Source: Microbacterium ginsengiterrae
Lineage (GTDB): Bacteria; Actinomycetota; Actinomycetes; Actinomycetales; Microbacteriaceae
Assembly (NCBI RefSeq): GCF_014205075.1
Contig: NZ_JACHMU010000001.1
Span: forward strand, 1,240,001-1,304,000
Length of the DNA: 64,000 nt
Direction: 5' to 3'
The notes beneath the pieces are model-generated. The model was not told the DNA's origin. It did no database searches and saw nothing but the letters and a program-made list of their open reading frames with translations. The translations under genes were made by a program, and so were the position numbers. This document shows positions 32,126 to 41,298 of the stretch, piece by piece. Numbering within the stretch: the first letter of the stretch is position 1; each line of letters begins with the position of its first letter.

Positions 32126-35071
32126 ATGATAGTGCTCCTTGCTGTGTTCCTCGCAGGGGCCCTCATCCTTCCTGCGTTGGTACGTTGGCTGGGAGCGCAG
32201 GCGTTCGCGATCGCCGCACTCATTCCCGCTGCGGCATTCGTCCACGCGCTGATGATGACCCCGATGGTCCTGGCGGATGATCCGGCGCCGTTCGAGTCCA
32301 TCTCCTGGATTCCTCAGCTCGGACTGAATCTCTCGATGCGCATGGACGTGCTCGGGTGGCTGCTCACGCTCATCGTCACGGGGGTCGGCGCGCTCGTCCT
32401 GCTGTACTGCCGGTGGTACTTCTACGACGAGACGACGGGCCTCGGTCAGTTCGCCGGCGTGCTGCTCGGCTTCGCCGGTGCGATGTACGGACTCGTCCTC
32501 ACCGACGACATCATCATGCTCGTGATGTTCTGGGAAGTCACGAGCATCCTCTCCTACCTCCTCATCGGCCACTACCGACGCCGCGCCGCCAGCCGTCGTG
32601 CCGCCCTGCAGGCGCTCCTGGTGACCACGCTCGGCGGCCTGGTGATGTTCGTCGGGGTCGTGCTGCTGGCCGTGGCGGCAGGCACGACGAGCATCGTCGA
32701 GATCCTCGCTCTGGCACCGTCCGGTCCGATCGTGAACGCCGCCGTCGTCATGCTGCTTATCGGCGCGATCAGCAAGTCCGCGATCTTCCCGTTCCACTTC
32801 TGGCTGCCAGGCGCCATGGCGGCTCCGACGCCGGTCAGCGCCTACCTGCACGCCGCGGCCATGGTCAAGGCGGGCATCTACCTCATCGCCCGCTTCGCCC
32901 CCGTGTTCGCCCTGTCCGAGCCGTGGCGGCCCATCGTCGTCTCGCTCGGTGTCTTCACGATGCTGCTCGGTGGGATCCAGGCGCTGCGCGAGACCGACCT
33001 CAAGCGTGTGCTCGCCTTCGGCACGGTGAGCCAGCTCGGCTTCTTCACCGTCATGGTCGGCTACGGCACGCAGGCCGCCGCGTTGGCGGGTGTCGCACTC
33101 GTGCTCGCGCACGCGCTGTTCAAGTCGGCGCTGTTCCTCATCGTCGGCGTCATCGACCGTCAGCTCTCCACACGAGACATCCGAGAGCTCTCCGGAGTCG
33201 GCAGGCAGGCTCCCGTCATGGCGACTGCGGCGTTCATCGCCGTCGCATCCATGGCCGGCGTCGCCCCCACCCTCGGATTCGTCGGCAAGGAGTCGGCGCT
33301 CACCGCACTCCTCGACGACGCGATCGGTGGATCCGCATGGGGCCTCGTCGCCCTGATCGGCGTCATCCTCGGCTCCATGCTCACCACGGCATACGGCGTG
33401 CGGTTCGTGTGGGGCGCGTTCTGGCGCAAGAAGGATGCCGCGGGAGAGAGGCTTCCGGAGACCGAGTGGCCTGACCCGCCGGTCGGCTTCCTCTCCGCCC
33501 CCATCATCCTCGCCGGGCTCACGCTCGCCGCCGGCCTCGGTGCCCCGGCGCTGGATGTCGCGCTGCACGGGTACGCGATCACGGCCGTCCCCGGCCTCGA
33601 CCCGGAAGGCCTGCCGCTCGAGGGCCCGGGACACCTGGCGCTGTGGCACGGATTCGAGCCGGCGCTGGGGATCTCGATCCTGTCGATCCTGCTCGGCATC
33701 GGGCTGTTCCTCCTCACCCGCCGCACCGGCTGGGACGCGCGACCGCGTCTGCTCCCATTCACGGCCGCCGATGTCTACGCGCTCGTCATGCGCGGTGTCG
33801 ACCGCCTGTCCGTCCTCACCACGACGCTGACGCAGCGTGGTTCACTGCCGGTCTACGTCGGGACGATCTTCGTCGTCGTCGTCGCCGCCGAGGTCACCGC
33901 GCTGCTCGCCAGCGACGTCGACCGCCTGAACCTCTCGGCTTGGCACACGCCCACCCAGATCGCCGTGGCGCCCATCATGGCGATCGCCGCGGTGTATGCC
34001 GTGCAGGCGCGCAAGCGGTACACGGGCGTCGTGCTCGTCTCGGTCACCGGAATCGGCATGGTCGCGCTGTTCGCGACCAGCGGTGCGCCCGACCTCGCCC
34101 TCACGCAGATCCTCGTCGAGACCGTCACGCTCGTGACCTTCGCCCTCGTGCTCCGTCGCCTCCCGGCTCGCATGGGCGAGCACAATGCCTCCGTCTCGCG
34201 CATCCCGCGCGCTCTGCTGGCGATCGGCACGGGGCTGACGATGGCCTTCGTCGTGATCGTCGCCACTCAGGCGAGGGTCGCGGAGCCGATCTCCGTCGCC
34301 TTCCCCGATCTGGCATACAAGCTCGGCCACGGCCAGAACGTGGTGAACGTGGCACTGGTCGACCTGCGCGGATGGGACACGATGGGCGAGCTCTCCGTCC
34401 TCGTGCTCGCCGCGACCGGTGTCGCCTCCCTCGTCTTCGTCACGCACCGCTCCGACATGCTCGCCCAGCGTCCGGCGCTTCCCAAGCGCATCCGCCGCAA
34501 GGCGCGCATCGCACCCCTGGTCGAGACCACCGACGGCGTGCGGTTCCAGACGGCGGAGAACAGCAGCAACCCGATCGCCTGGCTCGTCGGAGGCCAGCGG
34601 ATGAAGCCGGAGGACCGCTCGATCCTGCTCGAGGTCATCGTGCGCATCCTCTTCCACACGATCATCGTCGTGTCGATCTACCTCCTGTTCGCCGGTCACA
34701 ACCAACCGGGCGGCGGTTTCGCCGGCGGCCTCGTCGCCGGCATGGCACTGGTCATGCGCTACATCGCCGGCGGCCGCTGGGAGCTGGGGGCCGCAGCACC
34801 GGCGGATGCCGGTCGCCTGCTCGGTGCCGGTCTCATCCTCGCCGCAGGCACGGCGGTCGTCCCGCTGCTGTTCGGGCTCGCACCGCTGACCAGCGCATTC
34901 TGGGAGTGGGAGATCCCCGGTATCGGCCACATCGAGTTCGTCACCTCGACCATCTTCGACATCGGCGTGTACCTCGTCGTGATCGGCCTCGTGCTCGACG
35001 TGCTGCGCAGCCTCGGCGCCGAGGTCGACCGGCAGGCTCAGCAGATGCACGCCAGGGGGGTGAGCATCTGA
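32126..35071 (+). CDS. mrpA: Mrp cation/proton antiporter subunit A with fused MrpB domain
   Basis: Largest subunit of the seven-part Na+/H+ antiporter; it has complex-I-type proton-channel helices. The 981-residue protein contains the Nuo-L/M-like core with VMFWEVTSILSYLLIGHYRR, FHFWLPGAMAAPTPVSAYLH, KAGIYLIARF and DLKRVLAFGTVSQLG, and then a second set of helices. Residues from about 840 on are an MrpB domain (FHTIIVVSIYLLFAGHNQPG), so subunits A and B are one polypeptide and no separate mrpB follows. GAGGAG lies before the ATG. It is the first gene of an operon through mrpG. Confidence 0.93.
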   Translation: MIVLLAVFLAGALILPALVRWLGAQAFAIAALIPAAAFVHALMMTPMVLADDPAPFESISWIPQLGLNLSMRMDVLGWLLTLIVTGVGALVLLYCRWYFYDETTGLGQFAGVLLGFAGAMYGLVLTDDIIMLVMFWEVTSILSYLLIGHYRRRAASRRAALQALLVTTLGGLVMFVGVVLLAVAAGTTSIVEILALAPSGPIVNAAVVMLLIGAISKSAIFPFHFWLPGAMAAPTPVSAYLHAAAMVKAGIYLIARFAPVFALSEPWRPIVVSLGVFTMLLGGIQALRETDLKRVLAFGTVSQLGFFTVMVGYGTQAAALAGVALVLAHALFKSALFLIVGVIDRQLSTRDIRELSGVGRQAPVMATAAFIAVASMAGVAPTLGFVGKESALTALLDDAIGGSAWGLVALIGVILGSMLTTAYGVRFVWGAFWRKKDAAGERLPETEWPDPPVGFLSAPIILAGLTLAAGLGAPALDVALHGYAITAVPGLDPEGLPLEGPGHLALWHGFEPALGISILSILLGIGLFLLTRRTGWDARPRLLPFTAADVYALVMRGVDRLSVLTTTLTQRGSLPVYVGTIFVVVVAAEVTALLASDVDRLNLSAWHTPTQIAVAPIMAIAAVYAVQARKRYTGVVLVSVTGIGMVALFATSGAPDLALTQILVETVTLVTFALVLRRLPARMGEHNASVSRIPRALLAIGTGLTMAFVVIVATQARVAEPISVAFPDLAYKLGHGQNVVNVALVDLRGWDTMGELSVLVLAATGVASLVFVTHRSDMLAQRPALPKRIRRKARIAPLVETTDGVRFQTAENSSNPIAWLVGGQRMKPEDRSILLEVIVRILFHTIIVVSIYLLFAGHNQPGGGFAGGLVAGMALVMRYIAGGRWELGAAAPADAGRLLGAGLILAAGTAVVPLLFGLAPLTSAFWEWEIPGIGHIEFVTSTIFDIGVYLVVIGLVLDVLRSLGAEVDRQAQQMHARGVSI

Positions 35072-35658
35072 TGGATGTCTCCCTGACCCTCATCATCGTC
35101 ATGGCCGTGCTCTTCGCCGCCGGCGTCTACGCGATGCTCGAACGCAGCCTCACGCGCGTCCTCATCGGGTTCATGCTGCTCGGCAACGCGACCAACCTCC
35201 TGCTGCTCATCGTCATGGGCGTGCCAGGCAACGCTCCCTTCTTCGGGTACAGCGATGTCAGCGATCCGCTGCCTCAGGCGCTCACCCTGACCGCCATCGT
35301 CATCACGTTCGCCGTCACGGCGTTCCTGCTCGCCCTCATCTACCGCTCCTGGCAGCTCGGCCAGGCCGACACCGTCGAGGACGACGAGGCCGACATCGCC
35401 CTGCGCGAGCGCACGGATGCCGATGAGGACGTCATGGACGACGAGGACGACGCCGGCGACGAGGATGCGACGACCGACTTCGTCGACGTGCGCACCGCTC
35501 CGATCACCGTTCTGCACATGAAGGATCACCCCTCGATACACGACGACGCCCCGACCGACCGGGCATGGGGCACCAACCCCGCGGCCGCCGGACCCGCAGA
35601 CCCCGACTCCACCGGAGAGACCGGTCGCGGTTCCGATGAGGGCGAGGGCCGCTCGTGA
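35071..35658 (+). CDS. mrpC: Mrp antiporter subunit C with long acidic tail
   Basis: NuoK-like subunit. Residues 1-100 form three helices with YAMLERSLTRVLIGFMLLGNATNLLLL and PLPQALTLTAIVITFAVTAF, as in MrpC/MnhC. The protein is 195 residues long, roughly 80 more than usual. The extra C-terminal part is cytoplasmic and strongly acidic (DEDVMDDEDDAGDEDATTDF), followed by a Pro/Gly/Ser-rich end. Its ATG overlaps the mrpA stop by one base (TGATG). Confidence 0.9.
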   Translation: MDVSLTLIIVMAVLFAAGVYAMLERSLTRVLIGFMLLGNATNLLLLIVMGVPGNAPFFGYSDVSDPLPQALTLTAIVITFAVTAFLLALIYRSWQLGQADTVEDDEADIALRERTDADEDVMDDEDDAGDEDATTDFVDVRTAPITVLHMKDHPSIHDDAPTDRAWGTNPAAAGPADPDSTGETGRGSDEGEGRS

Positions 35659-37208
35659 GCGCGCTCGTCCCGCTTCTCGTCGCCCTCCCGCTGCTGGGCG
35701 CCGCGATCACGCTGGTGTTCGGTCGCAGCCCGCGTCTGCAGGTCTTCGTGACGGTCGCCACTCTCACCGCGGTCGCCATCATCGCGGCCGTGCTGCTCGT
35801 CGTCGTCGACGGGGGAACGCCCATCGCCGTGTCGGTCGGTGGATGGCCGGTGCCGTTCGGCATCATCCTCTACGTCGATCGCCTGGCCGCCCTGCTCGTG
35901 CTCATCTCGAGCATCGTGCTCGTCGCCGTCCTCCTCTTCTCGATCGGTCAGGGTGCCGCAGACGGCACGGACGAGACGCCGATCTCGATCTTCAACCCGT
36001 CGTACCTCATCCTCGCCGCCGGAATCTTCAACGCGTTCATCGCCGGCGACCTGTTCAACCTCTACGTCGGGTTCGAGATCCTGCTCGTGGCGTCGTACGT
36101 GCTGATCACGCTGGGCAGCACGGAATCCCGCATCCGCACCGGGGCCGTGTACATCGTCGTCTCCCTGGTCTCGTCGATCCTGTTCCTCGCCGCGATCGCC
36201 ATGATCTACGGGGCGCTGGGCACCGTGAACATGGCCCAGATCGCCGAGCGGATGAGCGAGCTGCCGCAGGACACGCAGCTCGTCCTCCACCTCATGCTCG
36301 TGGCGGCGTTCGGCATCAAAGCGGCGATCTTCCCCGTCTCGTTCTGGCTCCCGGACTCCTACCCGACCGCGCCGGCACCGGTCACGGCGGTGTTCGCCGG
36401 TCTGCTCACGAAGGTCGGCGTCTACGCGCTCATCCGCACCGAGACGCAGCTCTTCGCGAGCAATGACATCAACCTGCTCCTGCTGATCATCGCCCTGGCG
36501 ACCATGATCGTCGGCGTGCTCGGCGCCGTGGCGCAGGCCGAGCTCAAACGGATCCTGTCGTTCACCCTCGTCAGTCACGTTGGTTACATGATCTTCGGTC
36601 TCGCGATCGCGACACCGGCGGCCATCGGCGCCACCGTGTACTACATCGTCCACCACATCGTCGTGCAGACGACCCTGTTCCTCGCGGTCGGGTTGATCGA
36701 GCGCAGAGCCGGCAGCACCTCCATCCTCCGGGTGAAGGGGCTGCTGAAAGCCGCACCTCTCCTCGCGGTGCTCTACTTCGTCCCTGCCATCAACCTCGGC
36801 GGCCTGCCACCTTTCTCCGGGTTCATCGGGAAGTACGCGCTGTTCGAGGCGGCGGCATCCGTCGGAACCCCGATCATGATGGTGCTGATCTTCGGCGGCA
36901 TCCTCACATCCCTGCTGACCCTGTACGCGCTGATGCGCGCATGGAACCTCGCCTTCTGGCGCGAGGAGGAGGACTCCACCGAGACGGACGGACGCGTCTC
37001 CTACCTCGGCAACGCGCCGGCGGCCGACGAGTACCAGGAGCGTCGCCGGATCCCGAAGATCATGACCGTCGCCACCGGGGGCATGGTCACCATCACCCTC
37101 GCTCTGACCGTCTTCGCCGGACCGCTGTACGCACTGTGCACGAGCATCGGTGAGTCCCTCCTCGAACCGGTCAACCTCATCCAGCTGGAAGAGGAGGTGG
37201 GACCGTGA
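35655..37208 (+). CDS. mrpD: Mrp antiporter subunit D
   Basis: Proton-translocating Nuo-M/N-like subunit, 517 residues with about 14 helices. It contains FNAFIAGDLFNLYVGFEILLVASYVL, FGIKAAIFPVSFWLPDSYPTAPAPVTAVF with the conserved Lys, KVGVYALIRTETQLF and ELKRILSFTLVSHVGYM. The GTG start overlaps the mrpC stop as GTGA. It works with MrpA as one of two antiporter-like modules. Confidence 0.93.
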   Translation: MSALVPLLVALPLLGAAITLVFGRSPRLQVFVTVATLTAVAIIAAVLLVVVDGGTPIAVSVGGWPVPFGIILYVDRLAALLVLISSIVLVAVLLFSIGQGAADGTDETPISIFNPSYLILAAGIFNAFIAGDLFNLYVGFEILLVASYVLITLGSTESRIRTGAVYIVVSLVSSILFLAAIAMIYGALGTVNMAQIAERMSELPQDTQLVLHLMLVAAFGIKAAIFPVSFWLPDSYPTAPAPVTAVFAGLLTKVGVYALIRTETQLFASNDINLLLLIIALATMIVGVLGAVAQAELKRILSFTLVSHVGYMIFGLAIATPAAIGATVYYIVHHIVVQTTLFLAVGLIERRAGSTSILRVKGLLKAAPLLAVLYFVPAINLGGLPPFSGFIGKYALFEAAASVGTPIMMVLIFGGILTSLLTLYALMRAWNLAFWREEEDSTETDGRVSYLGNAPAADEYQERRRIPKIMTVATGGMVTITLALTVFAGPLYALCTSIGESLLEPVNLIQLEEEVGP

Positions 37209-37777
37209 GAGCCGAGACCCGCAAGATCGTGCTGCGCGACATCGCGCTGCAACTGCCCTTCCTCGCCTGGCTCATCGTGCTGTGGATGCTGGTGTGGAAC
37301 CAGTTCACACTGCTGTCGGCGATCACGGGCCTCATCGTCGCGGTGTTCGTCACCCGCGTCTTCCGCCTGCCGACGATCGAACTGACCGCCCGCATCAACC
37401 TCTGGTACCTGGCCACGTTCATCATCCGGTTCCTCTGGGCCGTCGTGCGCGGCGCCGTGGCCGTCTCCGCGCAGGTGTTCGACTTCCGCCGGCAGCCCGG
37501 CGCCGCCATCATCGCGGTGCCGCTGCAGTACCCGGACGACCTGATCATGACCCACGTCGCCGTCACGTCGTCACTGATCCCCGGGTCGCTCGTCGTCGAG
37601 GCCGACCGCGACCGCGGCATCCTGTACCTGCACATCATCGGAGTCAGGAACATGGACGACGTCGAGAAGCAGCGACAGGGCGTGCTGCAGTGGGAGCGGC
37701 GGATCGTCCGCGCGCTCGGCACGCCGGCGCAGTATCGTGCACTCAAGGCCAACCAGCGGGCGGGAGGAGCGCGATGA
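37205..37777 (+). CDS. mrpE: Mrp antiporter subunit E
   Basis: Small membrane subunit of 190 residues with N-terminal helices (FLAWLIVLWMLVWNQFTLLSAITGLIVAV) and a soluble C-terminal domain containing ITSSLIPGS-like VAVTSSLIPGSLVVEADRDRG and LYLHIIG. This matches MrpE/MnhE. The GTG start overlaps the mrpD stop by four bases, and its own stop overlaps mrpF. Confidence 0.92.
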   Translation: MRAETRKIVLRDIALQLPFLAWLIVLWMLVWNQFTLLSAITGLIVAVFVTRVFRLPTIELTARINLWYLATFIIRFLWAVVRGAVAVSAQVFDFRRQPGAAIIAVPLQYPDDLIMTHVAVTSSLIPGSLVVEADRDRGILYLHIIGVRNMDDVEKQRQGVLQWERRIVRALGTPAQYRALKANQRAGGAR

Positions 37778-38043
37778 ACGTCCTCCTCATGATCATCATC
37801 GCGGTGTTCAGCATCGCCGCCGTGCTCGCAGTGGTCCGCATCATCCGCGGACCGTCCATCCTCGACAGGGCCGTGGCATCCGACGTCCTCCTCACCGAGG
37901 TGATGTGCGTGCTCGGCGCGGAGATGGCGATCAACGGCCACACCCGCAGCATCCCGGTGCTCCTCATCATCGCCGCGGTCGGGGTGTTCGGGTCGATCTC
38001 CGTGGCGCGGTACGTCGCACGAAGGGACAACACGACATCATGA
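37774..38043 (+). CDS. mrpF: Mrp antiporter subunit F
   Basis: An 89-residue protein with three helices and the signature RIIRGPSILDRAVASDVL, typical of MrpF/MnhF. Its ATG overlaps the mrpE stop as ATGA. Confidence 0.92.
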   Translation: MNVLLMIIIAVFSIAAVLAVVRIIRGPSILDRAVASDVLLTEVMCVLGAEMAINGHTRSIPVLLIIAAVGVFGSISVARYVARRDNTTS

Positions 38044-38429
38044 ACGTGTTCGATTTCGTCATCCCCGACGCCGTGATCGACGTCGCCGTGCTCGTGCTCA
38101 TCCTGCTCGGAGCGATCCTCTGCCTGTCCGCCTCGGTGGGACTGCTGCGCTTCCGCGCCGTGCCGTCGCGGCTCCACGCGGCCACCAAGCCGCAGGTGCT
38201 CGGGCTCATCTTCATCTGCCTGGCGATCGCGCTGTCGCAGCGGTCGGTCACCGGCGTGCTGTTGGGGCTGGCGCTCGTGGCCCCCGTCGTGCTGATGCAG
38301 TTCGCGACGGCGCCGCTCTCCGCGCACATCGTGGGGCGCCAGGCCTACCGCAACGGCACCTCGGAGGAGCGCACGCTCGTCGTCGACGAGCTCGCCGACT
38401 CCACGCAGACCCCGCCCGGCGCCGGCTGA
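38040..38429 (+). CDS. mrpG: Mrp antiporter subunit G
   Basis: A 129-residue protein with three helices and the family motif GLLRFRAVPSRLHAATKPQVLG near residues 35-57, as in MrpG/MnhG. The C-terminal tail is hydrophilic and acidic. It overlaps mrpF by four bases and is the last gene of the operon. Confidence 0.92.
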   Translation: MNVFDFVIPDAVIDVAVLVLILLGAILCLSASVGLLRFRAVPSRLHAATKPQVLGLIFICLAIALSQRSVTGVLLGLALVAPVVLMQFATAPLSAHIVGRQAYRNGTSEERTLVVDELADSTQTPPGAG

Positions 38430-38475
38430 CCCGCGCGGCTGAGCCCGGCGCCCGCCCCTCCCCGAGCCCACGGGT

Positions 38476-38555
38476 CATAACTCCGGAGAATCCGGCCTGA
38501 GTGCGTCAGGTGTAGCCGGGATCACGGGGTTCCTGCGAAAAACTCCGGAGTTATG
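38476..38555. repeat. 80-base inverted-repeat element, upstream copy
   Basis: The element starts cataactccggag and ends ctccggagttatg, exact 13-bp reverse complements, with a 54-base centre. A second element with the same ends and exactly the same total length lies at 39540-39619. Flanking bases also agree (GGT before, CCC after). A separate 8-bp hairpin, gcttctgc/gcagaagc (38579-38601), follows. The structure resembles a small non-autonomous or REP-like repeat. Confidence 0.75.
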
Positions 38556-38659
38556 CCCGGGCGGCGCCGGCGGCTGATGCTTCTGCACTCCGGGCAGAAG
38601 CCGCCGGTTGTCCACGGTTCACGGCATCCGCGCCGAGCCGCGCTGGACGCGCGGCCACC

Positions 38660-39544
38660 ATGCGGTGGATGGACACACAGGCGATGGCAGAGCGGATCGC
38701 GGCCACCTACGCTCCCGTGGTGCATAGCCGAGCGGAGTTGCTGGAGAACGGGAGCTCCACACGCGACATCACTCGGGCCGTGCGCGCCGGTGCGCTCGTG
38801 CGGCTGCGGCGAGACCACTACGCGCATCCCGACATCGACCCGGCGGTGGCGGAGGCCGTGCGCGTGGGGGGACGCGTGGCGTGCGTCACCGTCCTGCAGA
38901 TGCTCGGGGTGTTCGTGCTGAGGGCTGCGGGGATCCACATGCACCTGCACCCGCACATGTCCCGAATCCGTCCTCGGCTGGCGCCCACGACGGTCATGCA
39001 CTGGACGAGTCGCGCAGGCGAGGCGACCGCGCGGCACATCGTGTCCTTGCGGGAAGCGGTGCGCCAGTCCGTGACCTGTCAGGAGCCGAGGGCCGTCATC
39101 GCCACCCTCGACAGCCTCCTGCACCTCCGCCTCGTCACGTGCGCGCAACTCGAGGAGCTGTTCGCCGAGCTTCCACGCCGACTGCACCCGATACTGCGGC
39201 TGGTGGACGGTTCGGCCGAATCAGGGCCCGAGACCTACATGCGGCTGATCCTTCGCACGCTCGGCGTTCGCTTTCAGACGCAGGTCGCCGTCTCCGGCGT
39301 CGGGCGGGTCGATTTCGTCGTCGAGGGGTGGCTCATCATCGAGTGTGACAGCAGGAAGTTCCATGAAGGCTGGACCGCCCAGGCGGCGGATCGGGCGCGC
39401 GACATCGCGGCGGCGCGACTCGGGTACACCACGATCAGACCTCTCGCGTCGGACATCCTTTTCGACTCGGCCGGCGTTCGGGAGCAGATCGTCGACATCA
39501 TCGGTGCCTTCGGCCGTCGGGGGCGTCGCCGTCGGCGGTCATAA
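38660..39544 (+). CDS. AbiEi-like/DUF559 nuclease-fold protein
   Basis: The 294-residue protein has an N-terminal region resembling type IV antitoxin AbiEi-type winged-helix proteins (VVHSRAELLENGSSTRDITRAVRAGALVRLRRDHYAHPD). Its C-terminal region (about 205-285) resembles DUF559/Vsr-like PD-(D/E)xK nucleases: GVGRVDFVVEGWLIIECDS, then RDIAAARLGYTTIRPLAS. Asp, Glu and Asp in VDF...IIECD could form the metal site. The TAA stop lies inside the downstream 80-base repeat. The ATG at 38660 has no clear ribosome binding site; ATG 38669 is an alternative. No partner toxin gene is adjacent. Function is not established. Confidence 0.75.
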   Translation: MRWMDTQAMAERIAATYAPVVHSRAELLENGSSTRDITRAVRAGALVRLRRDHYAHPDIDPAVAEAVRVGGRVACVTVLQMLGVFVLRAAGIHMHLHPHMSRIRPRLAPTTVMHWTSRAGEATARHIVSLREAVRQSVTCQEPRAVIATLDSLLHLRLVTCAQLEELFAELPRRLHPILRLVDGSAESGPETYMRLILRTLGVRFQTQVAVSGVGRVDFVVEGWLIIECDSRKFHEGWTAQAADRARDIAAARLGYTTIRPLASDILFDSAGVREQIVDIIGAFGRRGRRRRRS

Positions 39545-39619
39545 CTCCGGAGAAATCGCGCAACCGGGCAAGTGGTGCGGCCAGATTCCGGCGATCGGCG
39601 CAGAAGTTCCGGAGTTATG
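39540..39619. repeat. 80-base inverted-repeat element, downstream copy
   Basis: The left end cataactccggag equals that of the upstream copy; the right end ttccggagttatg differs by one base. The 54-base centre has the same length and shares a core (GGTGCGGCCAGATTCCGG versus GGTGTAGCCGGGATCACGG) but is otherwise diverged. It contributes the TAA stop codon of the preceding nuclease-like gene. No target duplication is obvious. Confidence 0.75.
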
Positions 39620-39649
39620 CCCTGGGCAGGGCGCCGGGTTGACCACCCG

Positions 39650-40414
39650 TCAGAGGGACGCGGTGAACTCCGTGATGAGCTTCGCCGCGGGCTCGGCGTG
39701 ACTGATCAGCGTGCCGTGCCCGTGGTCGGGGATCTCGTGCATCTCGGCGCGGCCGGGGATGAGCGACACGATCTCGCGGCACCAGGACTGCGGTGCGAGG
39801 GGATCGTCCTCTCCGCGGAGCACCAGCACGGGGCATTGCACCTTCGCGTAGGCCTTCTCCGGCTCGTGCACGACCGTCGCCCGAATCTTCCTGATGAGGT
39901 GCGGCCCGCCCCGCAGGTACTCGCGGGCACCGCGCAGGATCACGGTCGGACGCTCTCCGATGAGGTCGATCAGCAGGTAGCGCGCCTGTTCCCAGACGCT
40001 GCGCGCCGCGCTGTTGACCGTGGGGCCCGCGAGCACGATCCCGTCGACGAGCTGTGGATGCCGTGAGGCGAGCTCCGCGGCGATCTGGCTCCCCATCGAA
40101 TGACCGATGAGGACCGCGTCGGAGATGTCGCGGCCGCGCAGGAACGCGGCGATGAGGTCGGCATGCCGCGCCATCGTCAGTGTGCGCTCGGGCTCCGGTG
40201 CCTCGCCGAAGCCGGGGAGGTCGAGGCCGATGACCCGGCCGGGGAGCCGCTCGACGAGGTCGACGTACACGCTGCGCCCCATGCCGATCCCGTGGATGAG
40301 CACATACGGATGCGGGCCGGAGCCCAGATCCTCGGCGACGAGTGTCGCTCCGCCATAGGTGAACTCGGTGACCGATGCCGCGGCACCTTCTGGGGCGAGG
40401 AGTCGTTCCGGCAC
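39650..40414 (-). CDS. alpha/beta hydrolase
   Basis: The 254-residue protein has the alpha/beta-hydrolase fold signature: oxyanion HGIGMG near residue 40, nucleophile elbow GHSMGS (Ser about 105), acid Asp in LRGEDDPLAP (about 206) and His in PDHGHGTLIS (about 233). No signal peptide or lid insertion shows the substrate. The start is GTG with TAGGCT six bases upstream, so it is probably leaderless. An esterase or related role is likely. Confidence 0.9.
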   Translation of the reverse strand: MPERLLAPEGAAASVTEFTYGGATLVAEDLGSGPHPYVLIHGIGMGRSVYVDLVERLPGRVIGLDLPGFGEAPEPERTLTMARHADLIAAFLRGRDISDAVLIGHSMGSQIAAELASRHPQLVDGIVLAGPTVNSAARSVWEQARYLLIDLIGERPTVILRGAREYLRGGPHLIRKIRATVVHEPEKAYAKVQCPVLVLRGEDDPLAPQSWCREIVSLIPGRAEMHEIPDHGHGTLISHAEPAAKLITEFTASL

Positions 40415-40479
40415 CCTTCGAGCCTATCCCGGGCCGGCGCCGCACCCCGCCCCGGCGCCCCACCTCGCCCCGGTGCGCG

Positions 40480-41298
40480 TCACAGCACGGCCGAGAGGAA
40501 GTCCCTCGTCCGCTGCTCCTGCGGGTTGCTGAAGATGTCCTCCGGCGTGCCCTCCTCGACGATGCGTCCGTTGTCGAACATGAGCACGCGGTTGGACACA
40601 TCGCGCGCGAACTGCATCTCGTGCGTGACGATGAGCATCGTCACGTCGGTCTCCCTCGCGATGTCGCGGAGGATGTTCAGCACCTCGCCGACGACCTCGG
40701 GGTCCAGGGCGCTGGTGACCTCGTCGAGCAACAGGATCTCCGGCTCCATCGCGAGCGCGCGTGCGATCGCGACGCGCTGCTGCTGACCGCCGGAGAGCTG
40801 GGTCGGATGCGCGTTCTCCTTGTCGGGCAGCCCGACCTTCTCGAGCAGCGCGCGTCCCCGCTCCATCGCGACCTTCTTGGACAGTCCGAGGACGTGCACG
40901 GGCGCCTCGATGATGTTCTCGATCACCGTCATGTTCGGGAACAGGTTGAACTGCTGGAAGACCATCCCGATCCGCTTGCGCATCTCGTTCTTGTGCTTCT
41001 CCTTGAGCTCGACCCGCTTGCCGTCCCGTTCGTAGTGGGTGAGCGGGTTGCCGTCGATGAGGATATATCCCTCGTCGGCCTCCTCGAGGGTCATCACCAG
41101 ACGAAGGATCGTCGTCTTCCCCGAGCCGCTGGGTCCGATGAGGGTCACGCGGTCGCCGCGGCGCACGGTGAAGTCGAGATCGTGCAGGACGACGTGGTCG
41201 CCGAAGCGCTTCTCGACCTTGTCGAACCGGATGGCGGGAATGGCACCGTCCTGCAGCGCGATGGCGCCGGTGTGGGTGTCAAGCGGTGGTGTATTCAA
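40480..41298 (-). CDS. ehuA: amino acid/ectoine ABC transporter ATP-binding protein (EhuA-like)
   Basis: The 272-residue ATPase of a polar amino acid-type importer has Walker A GPSGSGKTT, Q-loop VFQQFNLFPNMTV, signature LSGGQQQRVAIARAL, Walker B ILLLDEVTSALD and the H-loop VTHEM. The TTG start at 41298 is supported by GGAG seven bases upstream and overlaps the permease gene by 20 bases. Last gene of a four-gene minus-strand operon. The Ehu assignment follows the operon's binding protein and is less certain than the ATPase call. Confidence 0.85.
   Translation of the reverse strand: MNTPPLDTHTGAIALQDGAIPAIRFDKVEKRFGDHVVLHDLDFTVRRGDRVTLIGPSGSGKTTILRLVMTLEEADEGYILIDGNPLTHYERDGKRVELKEKHKNEMRKRIGMVFQQFNLFPNMTVIENIIEAPVHVLGLSKKVAMERGRALLEKVGLPDKENAHPTQLSGGQQQRVAIARALAMEPEILLLDEVTSALDPEVVGEVLNILRDIARETDVTMLIVTHEMQFARDVSNRVLMFDNGRIVEEGTPEDIFSNPQEQRTRDFLSAVL

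Noticed and set aside
32033..33649. 538-codon minus-strand open frame opposite mrpA
   Set aside because: Very rich in Glu, Asp, Arg and Gly with no motif, whereas the plus strand encodes a clear MrpA protein.
38430..39650. Insertion sequence or integrated element around the nuclease-like gene
   Set aside because: There is no transposase or integrase, and no target duplication was found at the 80-base repeats; they are therefore listed as repeats only.
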